A DNA stretch of 23,034 nt. It comes from Fidelibacterota bacterium (lineage in GTDB: Bacteria > Fidelibacterota > UBA2242 > JAFGTP01). A model generated the notes under the pieces. The model searched no databases. It worked only from the letters and a program-made list of their open reading frames with translations, and was not told where the DNA came from. This document shows, one piece after another, positions 1 to 6,408 of the stretch; positions within the stretch are counted from its first letter, which is position 1; each line of letters opens with the position of its first letter. Made by a program: the position numbers and the translations under genes. The stretch lies in the NCBI GenBank assembly GCA_021735285.1, contig JAIPHI010000014.1, forward strand, positions 1 to 23,034, read 5' to 3'.

Positions 1-338
1 TTGTTATTAATGGTTATGAAATTGGAGGTGGCAGTATTCGTAATCATAAATTGCAGGATCAGATCAAAATGTTTAATACTTTAGGTATTAGCAAAAAAGA
101 GTATGAGAAAAAATTCGGCTTTCTATTAAAAGCATTATCATTGGGGGCACCACCTCATGGTGGAATAGCTTTAGGTTTTGATAGGCTGGTAATGATTTTA
201 GCAGGAGTAGATAACATTCGGGATGTAATTGCTTTTCCAAAAACCACCAGTGCTTCTTCTTTGATGACCGGTTGTCCTGACGATATAGACCGCAGACAAC
301 TAAAAGAGCTGGGCTTAGAGATCGATCCTGAAAAATAA
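1..338 (+). CDS. aspS: Aspartyl-tRNA synthetase, C-terminal end (5' truncated by window edge)
   Basis: Class II aminoacyl-tRNA synthetase that charges tRNA-Asp (or tRNA-Asp/Asn in non-discriminating forms) with aspartate in the cytoplasm. The frame is open from base 3 to the stop at 336-338, so only the last 111 or so residues are present. Visible are the NGYEIGGGSIR strand of the active site and class II motif 3, GGIALGFDRLVMIL, with its ATP-binding arginine. The typical bacterial AspRS tail follows (IRDVIAFPKT, then LMTGCPDDID). A strong Shine-Dalgarno sequence 34 bp after the stop suggests that the two small genes downstream are cotranscribed. The family call is secure; tRNA specificity cannot be judged from this fragment. 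Confidence 0.97.
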   Translation, partial: VINGYEIGGGSIRNHKLQDQIKMFNTLGISKKEYEKKFGFLLKALSLGAPPHGGIALGFDRLVMILAGVDNIRDVIAFPKTTSASSLMTGCPDDIDRRQLKELGLEIDPEK

Positions 339-372
339 GTCTGTAGATTTACAATTTTTAGGAGGAGGGAAG

Positions 373-576
373 ATGGAAAAATTGGCTTATGCTTTATTAA
401 TTATTATTACAATAAGCTGGGTTGTCGCAATTCTTGTGGGCATAATATCTGCTTTTCCGGCGGGATTGATTGGTCTGTTGGGGATTATTGCGTTTGGTTT
501 GTTATTTATTAAAGTTCTCAAAGAGAGACTTGAGAATGAAGAGGATAATTATTACTCTAAGAATGTTGATAAATAA
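373..576 (+). CDS. Small two-helix inner-membrane protein, unknown function
   Basis: A 67-residue protein with two hydrophobic segments (about residues 5-28 and 30-47) separated by a short FPAG turn. A charged tail follows (KERLENEEDNYY), probably cytoplasmic. The start is well supported by the purine-rich site AGGAGGAGGG ending a few bases before the ATG. It lies 34 bp after aspS and 14 bp before the YbjQ-family gene, which suggests one operon. I do not recognise a named family. The hairpin-like double helix could oligomerise or hold a partner at the membrane, but nothing in the sequence shows which. Confidence 0.75.
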   Translation: MEKLAYALLIIITISWVVAILVGIISAFPAGLIGLLGIIAFGLLFIKVLKERLENEEDNYYSKNVDK

Positions 577-590
577 TTTATGAGGGAATC

Positions 591-911
591 ATGAAACTAA
601 CTACACAAGATCAATTTGTAGATTATGAAATCACGGAAACCCTGGATATTGTACGAGGAAATACTATTAGAGCACGGCATATTGGCAAAGATATTATGGC
701 TGGTTTACGTAATCTTGTAGGAGGGGAGGTTAAGGAATATACAAAAATGCTGGCTGAAGCCCGGGAACAGGCCATTGATAGAATGACTGCGGAAGCGGAG
801 AAGCTGGGAGCTGATGGCATTGTATGTTTACGATTTGTTACGTCACCTGTAATGCAGAGTGCAGCCGAGCTATTGGCTTATGGTACCGCCGTAAAATTGA
901 CGAAAAAATAA
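591..911 (+). CDS. YbjQ/UPF0145 family protein (putative heavy-metal-binding domain)
   Basis: A 106-residue cytoplasmic protein matching the YbjQ (UPF0145) family over its whole length. Family hallmarks are the opening strand (ITETLDIVRGNTI), the central IVGG-type turn (LRNLVGGEVKEY), the helix with REQAIDRM, the stretch EKLGADGIVCLRF and a final GTAVKL strand. Family members form ring-like oligomers in crystal structures and are labelled heavy-metal-binding, but a cellular role is not established. No metal-ligand cluster is evident here (one cysteine). The start ATG has GAGGG upstream. It is the last gene of the aspS-side cluster and converges on the FmdB-type gene. Confidence 0.9.
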   Translation: MKLTTQDQFVDYEITETLDIVRGNTIRARHIGKDIMAGLRNLVGGEVKEYTKMLAEAREQAIDRMTAEAEKLGADGIVCLRFVTSPVMQSAAELLAYGTAVKLTKK

Positions 912-946
912 AGTTATATTATTTAAATAGCCGCTTTTAAAAAACA

Positions 947-973
947 CAAAAAAACAAGTCCGACAACTGCCGG
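947..973 (-). terminator. Probable rho-independent terminator of the FmdB-type gene
   Basis: Read on the minus strand, CCGGC-AGTT-GTCGG (960-973) forms a five-pair stem including one G-U pair. Five bases later comes a run of seven T (plus-strand A run 948-954). It lies 15 bp past the stop of the FmdB-type gene. The stem is short and the T tract is offset, so the call is moderate. Confidence 0.45.
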
Positions 974-987
974 GGAATGTGCTATCC

Positions 988-1185
988 TCAAGTAAATCCG
1001 GGGTTTGAGTTGCTTGTGCCGCAGGAATTTTTACTATTCCCAATTGAAGGTGTGGAGATTTGTCTTTCTACTTCCTTACTGTCACATTTTGGACACTTAG
1101 GGTTATTATCGTTTAATTTTGAGAATGCGATTAATTCTTCAAATTTTTCGCCACAGCGCGAGCATTTATATTCATAGATTGGCAT
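988..1185 (-). CDS. FmdB-family zinc ribbon protein
   Basis: A 65-residue protein that begins MPIYEYKC, the conserved opening of the FmdB/CxxC_CxxC_SSSS zinc ribbon family. Two CxxC knuckles (C8/C11 and C31/C34) should bind one zinc ion. A flexible Ser/Asn/Gly-rich tail follows, containing one more cysteine. Family members are annotated as regulators after FmdB of methylotrophs, but most have no proven role. The open frame continues upstream to a GTG at 1197. I chose the ATG at 1185 because it reproduces the conserved N-terminus exactly; neither start has a clear Shine-Dalgarno site. It sits downstream of, and on the same strand as, the small membrane protein at 1221. Confidence 0.9.
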   Translation of the reverse strand: MPIYEYKCSRCGEKFEELIAFSKLNDNNPKCPKCDSKEVERQISTPSIGNSKNSCGTSNSNPGFT

Positions 1186-1220
1186 AAAATATTTCACTAT
1201 TTTTAGAGAGAATTAAGAAA

Positions 1221-1409
1221 CTAGATTTCATCTTCTTTATTAATATTGAGCTTACTGAGCAGTTCCTTAGCAGCTTCCGGATTAAATGTAGCAAAAAGAC
1301 CAAATACAATAACTAACAATCCGATTAATGTAATCAGCCATTCTGGTAATCCCTTTAAGACAAGTAACAGCAAGCCAACAATAATTGAAATTATCCCGTA
1401 ATTTCTCAT
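1221..1409 (-). CDS. Small two-helix membrane protein, unknown function
   Basis: A 62-residue protein made of two hydrophobic helices (about residues 3-19 and 23-42) joined by a short KGLPEW loop. A polar C-terminal tail with Lys/Glu/Asp follows. TGGAG seven bases before the ATG supports the start. It is the first gene of a minus-strand pair with the FmdB-type zinc ribbon (35 bp gap to the chosen FmdB start). It is divergent from the outer-membrane protein gene at 1521, with about 110 bp for two promoters. The topology resembles the small protein at 373-576, but I see no convincing sequence similarity beyond composition. No named family recognised. Confidence 0.75.
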   Translation of the reverse strand: MRNYGIISIIVGLLLLVLKGLPEWLITLIGLLVIVFGLFATFNPEAAKELLSKLNINKEDEI

Positions 1410-1520
1410 TTCAGCTCCACTTTAAATATTAAAATAACATTAATTGGTACTACTAATTAAAAATTTAGAATATTAAATTAACATAGTCAAACAACAATTT
1501 AAGATAATGAGGATGACGAG

Positions 1521-2282
1521 ATGATCACAAAAAAAGTAAAATTCGTTCCCTTAATTATGATATTAGTATTATCAATTGCATTAGCCCAAAAATCACCCAG
1601 CTATCCTCAACCTCCCAAACTGATTACAGTGCCTACTGCTGGCATACTGCCTGGCAGTTCCTATATAGTGGCCCTCAATCTATATCATAGTGGGGGCGTC
1701 ACTTCAGGTATTCAAGTGGGCTTGACTAACAGGTTAATGTTAGGTGTTTCATATAGCGCTTCGCATGTAATTGGCAACAGGAAAATTGAATGGGGAACCA
1801 GACCAGAAGCCATGATAAAATATAGGTTGTTTGAGGAAACTAATTCAATGCCAGCTTTCTTAATTGGATTCAATTCGAAAGGCAGAGGCGCATATATAGA
1901 CGATTTGGATAGGTATGAAATGAAGGCTAAAGGCCTATTTCTAACAGTGAGCAGGAATTTTAATTTGCTTGGTAATTTTGGAATTCATGGCGGTATAAAT
2001 TATAATCCGATTGAAAATAAATATGATGATGATCCCTCCTTTTATCTTGGCTTTGATAAAGCTATCAACCCTGAAATCACTATTATGGCGGAGTATGATG
2101 CTGCCCTTAACGATAATGCAAGTAACGAAATTACTTTGGATAACGGCTATCTCAATGCAGGTATTCGCTGGTTAATGTTTGAACATTTTCATTTTGAAAT
2201 AGATTTCCGCGATATATTAATGCATCATAATGATATTACTGTAGAGAGAGAAATCACTCTGCACTATGTGGATTTTTTCTGA
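1521..2282 (+). CDS. Outer-membrane beta-barrel protein (YjbH-like N-terminal strand pattern)
   Basis: A 253-residue exported protein. A Sec signal peptide (KKVKF then a hydrophobic core, likely cut near LALAQ) precedes alternating amphipathic strands typical of a small beta-barrel. Examples are GIQVGLTNRLMLGVSYS, EAMIKYRLFEE, PAFLIGFNS, FGIHGGINYN, ITIMAEYDAAL and GYLNAGIRWLMF. The phrase TVPTAGILPGSSY after the signal peptide, followed by a 'nonspecific vs. parental barrel' strand series, recalls YjbH-like outer-membrane proteins; I rate that match as tentative. GAGG upstream of the ATG fits as ribosome binding site. The gene converges on the ATPase operon with only 16 bp between stops. Substrate or role unknown. 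Confidence 0.75.
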   Translation: MITKKVKFVPLIMILVLSIALAQKSPSYPQPPKLITVPTAGILPGSSYIVALNLYHSGGVTSGIQVGLTNRLMLGVSYSASHVIGNRKIEWGTRPEAMIKYRLFEETNSMPAFLIGFNSKGRGAYIDDLDRYEMKAKGLFLTVSRNFNLLGNFGIHGGINYNPIENKYDDDPSFYLGFDKAINPEITIMAEYDAALNDNASNEITLDNGYLNAGIRWLMFEHFHFEIDFRDILMHHNDITVEREITLHYVDFF

Positions 2283-2285
2283 TAA

Positions 2286-2304
2286 AGTTGAAGAATAATC
2301 AACT
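2286..2304. terminator. Weak hairpin between convergent stops
   Basis: AGTTGA at 2286-2291 pairs with TCAACT at 2299-2304 around a 7-base loop. It lies between the barrel gene and the ATPase operon and overlaps the ATPase stop codon. It could end transcription from either side. On the minus strand TTTATC follows, but there is no long T run, so confidence is low. Confidence 0.3.
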
Positions 2305-4968
2305 ATATTCTACTGACATTTCTTCTATTTTTTTAACTATCTCCTCTACAGTTTCCTTTAACTCGTCACCCATTTTTTTGTATTCTTTGGGATATTCATC
2401 CTGTAAAAAATACATTAAGGCATAATAAACCGGTTTATATCTATCTTTTAAATCAAATGGATTATTATTAAAAATCTTTAATGCCGAGTAGTATTGGTTT
2501 TTTGCTATTAGTAACATAAGAAAGTTTCTTATATCGCTACTAAACCTTTCGAATGACTTTTTATTATTTAGGAAATGGTTTGAGATTTCAAGAGCTTTAT
2601 CAATCATGTCATTCCAGAGTAGGATCATGGCGTAGGTATGTACAATATAACTTGAATTCTTCTTCCTATAGACTTCGTTTGCATATTTTAATGCCTTTTC
2701 CTTATTTATATTCTTTTTAAATAACATCCATGCGAGATTATTCATTGCATCTATATCACCATTCTTATATGCTTTAAGGTAATATTTTTCAGCTTTTTCG
2801 TAGTTTTTAAGATTGTCTGCATAAAGATTAGCAATGTTTAATAATGCTTTATCTATTCCTTTATTTATGGCTTTCAGATAATATTTTTCAGCTTTTTCGT
2901 AATCTTTAAGATTGTCTGCATAAAGATAAGCCAAGTTAAATAATGCTTTATCTATTCCTTTATCTATTCCTTTACGATAGTATTTTTCAGCTTTTTCGTA
3001 GTTTTTAAGATTATCTGCATAAAGATTAGCAACGTTTAATAATGCTTCATCCATTTCTTTATCTATGGCTTTAAGGTAATATTTTTCAGCTTTTTTGTAA
3101 TCTTTAAGATTAATTGCATAAAGATTAGCCAGGTTTAATAGTGCTCTATCTATCCCCTTGTCTATAGCTTTCAGATAGTATTTTTCAGCTTTTTCGTAGT
3201 CTTTGAAACTATATTGATATAATCCCCCTAATCCATAAAATGCTCCATTTATTCCTTTATCGATAGCTTTCAGATAATATTTTTCAGCTTTTTTATAATC
3301 TTCTATATCTAATGCATAAAGAACAGCTAAGTCAAATAAAGTTTTTTCATTACCTTTGTAGATATCTTTCAGATAATATTTTTCAGCTTTTTTATAATCT
3401 TCGAGACTATATTGATATAGTCTTGCGAGTCCATACAATGCTTCATTCATTTCTTTGTCTATAGCTTTCAGATAATATTTTTCTGCCTTCTGGTAATCTG
3501 TAAGTTGGTTTGCATAAAGATAAGCTAAATTCAGTAATGCTTCATCATTACCTTTATCAGCTTTTGCCTTTAAAGCTTGTTCTTCAAAATCAGAGTTTGT
3601 TGGACTTAATTCTTTTACTAAAGATGAACCTTGCTGTTGCAGGTATAATTTTGTGTTTTCTATTAAGTCATACTGAATACTAATATCATCTATTGTTTGT
3701 CGCAAGGCTTCACTCATATGGAAGGCATATTTTTCGTATAATTCACCTTTTTCCAATGCGTCTAAATGCAGTTCCGCTCTTTTCAATAATTCTTCTTCAT
3801 CACACCATATTTGGAGAAATTCTGTCAAAAATTTTATTTTTTGTTCTTCTTTTTTACCTCCATGTCGCATTAGATACCAGATGTTGAAAAATCTTTCCGC
3901 AATTCTATAGAGATGGTTTTTTGTATCAGTTTCCTGCTTTTCAATAATATGATTTTTTGTTAGTGATCTTAATTGAGCTGAGACTGCTTTGCTTGAGATT
4001 TTTGTTTTTTTAGAAATTTCCCTTGTACTTACTGCATCCCAGCTCAAGGCAATAAAATCTACTATTTCTTGTTGTTGAGTTGGCAGTCTATCCATTCTGT
4101 CTTTATATAAGGGAGTGACATCATCTAGAATTTTTTCAAGATCCTGGAAAGCATTTCCATTTATATTATCGGCAAAAATTTCATATAAAATGACAATTGT
4201 TCTAATTACACCATTCGTAAGTCTGCGGAGCGCTTCTATCCTCCCTGGTTGATTATTAACAATTTTTTCAATTCTATTGTTGTTATAGTAGTTCCCCAGA
4301 CTTAATAATAATTTTTTAATATCATCAGAAGATAGTCCTTTCAGACGGGGCATTTTAAAAAATTCGTAAAAAGGTTTGTCATACTCGTAGTGAAATTCCA
4401 AGGTAACAGATGAAGCGCCTATTATTCTTAATTCCGGCGACTGAATTAAAACCTCTCGTAACCTATGATGCTCTTTTTTATTGAACTTGTTGAATAACTC
4501 ATCAATATTATCTATGAATAAGATCAATTTCTTATCATTTTGGTTTAGAGATGTCTTAATAAGATTAAAGCAATTAGTTTCATAGTCATCATTAAATTCT
4601 AGATTCTCCATTTGACCATATAGGTGTTCAAAACCTTTGTATTTTTTTAAGTACCCTGCGATATATTCCCACAGCTTGTATAATTTAGTTATTCCATATT
4701 GCTCCTCACTAAATATAACTGGTATTAACCAATCATTTAGATCCGGATCATTTTCTATTTCATAAGCAAGCCTCAATAAAAGAGTCGTCTTCCCCTGGCC
4801 TCTTACCCCCTGGACAATATAATGCTGCTCCGGATGTTTCATATTTGAAGATTTAATATCATCAAATATGTTTTGAAAAATATCTAATCTAACTACAAAA
4901 TTTTCAATTAGTTCTTTTTTAGATTGATTATGAGGATTGTAGATTTTTGGTAAATTAATTTGCGACAT
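2299..4968 (-). CDS. STAND-like P-loop ATPase with winged helix and tandem TPR/Sel1-like repeats
   Basis: An 889-residue cytoplasmic protein. Residues 1-45 are a lead segment; residues 46-270 are an AAA+/STAND-type NTPase. Walker A is GVRGQGKT (54-61), Walker B is LILFIDNIDE (148-157), and a sensor-like strand IIGASS lies at 182-187. Residues 297-365 look like a winged helix (STREISKKTKISSKAVSAQL). Residues about 461-761 form a superhelical repeat array whose units are exactly 33 residues (consensus KAIDKGIDxALLNLANLY, then a DYEKAEKYY link). Residues 762-889 are helical and unassigned. The ATG lies inside the end of the upstream ATPase gene (14-bp overlap) with GGTGG before it, so translation is probably coupled. 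No nuclease, TIR, protease or membrane effector domain is visible. The architecture fits a signal-sensing NTPase; the function is not known. Confidence 0.85.
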   Translation of the reverse strand: MSQINLPKIYNPHNQSKKELIENFVVRLDIFQNIFDDIKSSNMKHPEQHYIVQGVRGQGKTTLLLRLAYEIENDPDLNDWLIPVIFSEEQYGITKLYKLWEYIAGYLKKYKGFEHLYGQMENLEFNDDYETNCFNLIKTSLNQNDKKLILFIDNIDELFNKFNKKEHHRLREVLIQSPELRIIGASSVTLEFHYEYDKPFYEFFKMPRLKGLSSDDIKKLLLSLGNYYNNNRIEKIVNNQPGRIEALRRLTNGVIRTIVILYEIFADNINGNAFQDLEKILDDVTPLYKDRMDRLPTQQQEIVDFIALSWDAVSTREISKKTKISSKAVSAQLRSLTKNHIIEKQETDTKNHLYRIAERFFNIWYLMRHGGKKEEQKIKFLTEFLQIWCDEEELLKRAELHLDALEKGELYEKYAFHMSEALRQTIDDISIQYDLIENTKLYLQQQGSSLVKELSPTNSDFEEQALKAKADKGNDEALLNLAYLYANQLTDYQKAEKYYLKAIDKEMNEALYGLARLYQYSLEDYKKAEKYYLKDIYKGNEKTLFDLAVLYALDIEDYKKAEKYYLKAIDKGINGAFYGLGGLYQYSFKDYEKAEKYYLKAIDKGIDRALLNLANLYAINLKDYKKAEKYYLKAIDKEMDEALLNVANLYADNLKNYEKAEKYYRKGIDKGIDKALFNLAYLYADNLKDYEKAEKYYLKAINKGIDKALLNIANLYADNLKNYEKAEKYYLKAYKNGDIDAMNNLAWMLFKKNINKEKALKYANEVYRKKNSSYIVHTYAMILLWNDMIDKALEISNHFLNNKKSFERFSSDIRNFLMLLIAKNQYYSALKIFNNNPFDLKDRYKPVYYALMYFLQDEYPKEYKKMGDELKETVEEIVKKIEEMSVEYS
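2686..3588 (-). repeat. Coding tandem repeat, 99-bp unit (33 aa), about nine units
   Basis: Within the large ATPase gene, seven consecutive units (residues 498-728, bases 2785-3477) each have exactly 33 codons without any indel. They are flanked by one diverged unit on each side. Each unit runs from YYLKAIDKG to YEKAEK. At DNA level, strings such as TAATATTTTTCAGCTTTTT recur in nearly every unit, so similarity is high in nucleotides as well as residues. This points to recent duplication or ongoing homogenisation. The unit is one residue shorter than a classical TPR (34) and three shorter than Sel1 (36). Confidence 0.9.
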
Positions 4969-6115
4969 ATTTCCACCACCATCTTCTTAAAATTGGAGAA
5001 TTAAAGCGATATATTTTTTGTTTATCGTTATTGTTTATATAACCGTCATAAACCAATGAATTTAATATGTTTTTATATTGGTCTTTAATATCGTATTTTA
5101 CAGCGATATTTCGGATTTTATTTATTTGAATTGTTCCATCTTCTGAAATTGTATTTAATAGCTCTTTACAAAAATTATATTCATCGGTTTTAAATAAAGT
5201 TTTTAACCTTGAATGCCAATTATCAAAATAATGCTGTTGCCCTATAATTCTATCAAATACATTTTCGATATAATCTTCATCTATGTCTAAAGATCCGTCC
5301 AATCTATAATCATCTTTAATGACTTGAATTACAAGTTGAATATAGAAAGGAATTAACCATTCAATACTATCTAGTATATACTCAATAGGGTTATCGTTAA
5401 TAGTAAAATTATATTTTTCTAAAAGTTTGTTTATAAATTTTACTGCTTGATTATATGAAAGAGGTTGAAGTTTGATAGGTTGTAAATCATTTATTGTTTT
5501 AGTTGCATTTATTCTTCGGACAATATTTCCTAATCCTATTGATCCCGAATAAATAAAACGTATGTTATTGTCTATCAAATGTTCCTGCCTCATACTTCTT
5601 TTTGTTTGTAAAAAATGAATTGCCTCTTTTTCACCTTCATCATTTTTAATATTTTCAACCGTCTGTGAAAATTCATCTAATAAAATAATTAAGTTTTGAT
5701 CATTTGTGTCGATTTTATCGATAATATTTAGAAATTCATTAAAATAACTAAACTCTTTGCTTCTATCAAACTCCACTCCATCTGGACCTATTTTTTTGAT
5801 TCCTGGTGATAGTTCTTTTATCTTAGAAGTTAATTTATCTTTTGTATTAATAAAATTCGATGTTAGTACCTTAGATAGTAATTTTTTGTAAAATTCATTT
5901 TCATTATTGACAGATTCGGTATCAAGGTAGATTAGGTTATATGGTTCTTTTGGATTATCTCTTAGATGGTACATTATTGATGTTTTGCCAACTCTTCTAG
6001 GCGCTATTAACATTATGTTACTTTTTGATTGTATTGACTCCCACATTTTATTAATAATATTATCTCTTATAAAAAAATCACTCCCTCTTGCTGGTGGGCC
6101 GGTTATTATTTTCAT
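4955..6115 (-). CDS. AAA+ ATPase of the archaeal-type ATPase family (PF01637-like)
   Basis: A 386-residue cytoplasmic P-loop ATPase, first gene of a two-gene operon. The N-terminus GPPARGSDFFIRD matches the lead-in of this ATPase family. Walker A is APRRVGKTS (38-46), Walker B is LIILLDEFSQ (142-151), and the sensor strand is FIYSGSIGL (187-195). The lid follows, then a C-terminal winged-helix-like part (about 302-386) ending FNSPILRRWWWKY, also characteristic. It lacks the extra PD-(D/E)XK-like (DUF234) domain of some relatives. AGGAG eight bases before the ATG supports the start. The stop overlaps the next ATPase start by 14 bp, implying coupled synthesis and probably a physical partnership. 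Spot counts of single 60-base lines gave 25-30% GC here against 35-47% in the serine operon, which hints at acquisition by transfer. Confidence 0.88.
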   Translation of the reverse strand: MKIITGPPARGSDFFIRDNIINKMWESIQSKSNIMLIAPRRVGKTSIMYHLRDNPKEPYNLIYLDTESVNNENEFYKKLLSKVLTSNFINTKDKLTSKIKELSPGIKKIGPDGVEFDRSKEFSYFNEFLNIIDKIDTNDQNLIILLDEFSQTVENIKNDEGEKEAIHFLQTKRSMRQEHLIDNNIRFIYSGSIGLGNIVRRINATKTINDLQPIKLQPLSYNQAVKFINKLLEKYNFTINDNPIEYILDSIEWLIPFYIQLVIQVIKDDYRLDGSLDIDEDYIENVFDRIIGQQHYFDNWHSRLKTLFKTDEYNFCKELLNTISEDGTIQINKIRNIAVKYDIKDQYKNILNSLVYDGYINNNDKQKIYRFNSPILRRWWWKYVAN

Positions 6116-6127
6116 TTTATACTCCTT

Positions 6128-6149
6128 TTGACAAAAAACTTATTGTTAA
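6128..6149 (-). promoter_or_regulatory. Operator dyad in the leader of the ATPase operon
   Basis: TTGACAAA (6128-6135), six bases, ATTGTTAA (6142-6149). This has the same 8-6-8 geometry as the two dyads upstream, with one perfect and one degenerate half-site. It lies between the predicted transcription start (about 6153) and the ribosome binding site at 6122-6126. Its right half also forms a 10-bp inverted repeat (6141-6150 with 6154-6163). Confidence 0.5.
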
Positions 6150-6154
6150 TCTAA

Positions 6155-6176
6155 TTAACAATATAATTATTGTTAA
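6155..6176 (-). promoter_or_regulatory. Perfect operator dyad over the -10 box of the ATPase operon
   Basis: TTAACAAT (6155-6162), six bases, ATTGTTAA (6169-6176): both eight-base arms match perfectly. It covers the predicted -10 hexamer at 6160-6165, the classic place for a repressor. The binding protein is unknown; no separate regulator gene adjoins the operon. Confidence 0.6.
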
Positions 6177-6188
6177 AGTCAAAGTCAA
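6160..6188 (-). promoter_or_regulatory. Sigma70-type promoter of the ATPase operon
   Basis: On the minus strand TTGACT (6183-6188) and TATATT (6160-6165) are separated by 17 bp, close to the housekeeping consensus. Start of transcription is expected near 6153, giving a leader of about 38 bases before the ATG at 6115. A second TTGACT copy lies directly inside the spacer (6177-6182), forming an AAAGTC direct repeat. Confidence 0.65.
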
Positions 6189-6193
6189 GTATT

Positions 6194-6215
6194 TTGACAA
6201 TTTTTTTATTGTTAT
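6194..6215 (-). promoter_or_regulatory. Upstream operator dyad of the ATPase operon
   Basis: TTGACAAT (6194-6201), six bases (all T), ATTGTTAT (6208-6215). Each arm differs from the perfect dyad at 6155-6176 by one base, and the spacing is identical. It lies just upstream of the -35 box, with its centre 39 bp from the -10 dyad. Confidence 0.5.
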
Positions 6216-6252
6216 CTGTTATTTAAAGCTTATATTAGTGCCCAAAGTCTTT

Positions 6253-6282
6253 ATTATTTAATTTTTTTTGTAATTAAATAAT
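6253..6282. repeat. AT-only inverted repeat upstream of the ATPase promoter
   Basis: ATTATTTAATT (6253-6263) and AATTAAATAAT (6272-6282) are perfect 11-base arms around an 8-base loop. It lies in the 293-bp gap between the ATPase operon and the DUF4249 gene. It has no T run on either exit side, so it does not read as a terminator. It may be an upstream regulatory or structural element, or chance in AT-rich DNA. Confidence 0.4.
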
Positions 6283-6408
6283 TGTGTCGATCCATTAAAT
6301 ACTACCAGAGATCATTGTTTGTTTTATTTGAGATTATAGGAATTATAGTAAAGTATCAGAATTTTCAAATAAAGTATTTTGCCTCAATATATTAAAGCTT
6401 TTTAAATT

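Noticed and set aside
2785..3477. Regular 99-bp repeats resembling a CRISPR or other DNA array
   Set aside because: The units are in frame in a continuous 889-codon gene, have no separate spacers and encode TPR-like helices.
2299..6115. Transposon AAA+ pair (IstB/TniB/TnsC type)
   Set aside because: No transposase, terminal inverted repeats or target duplications are visible, and the repeat array and winged helix do not fit those families.
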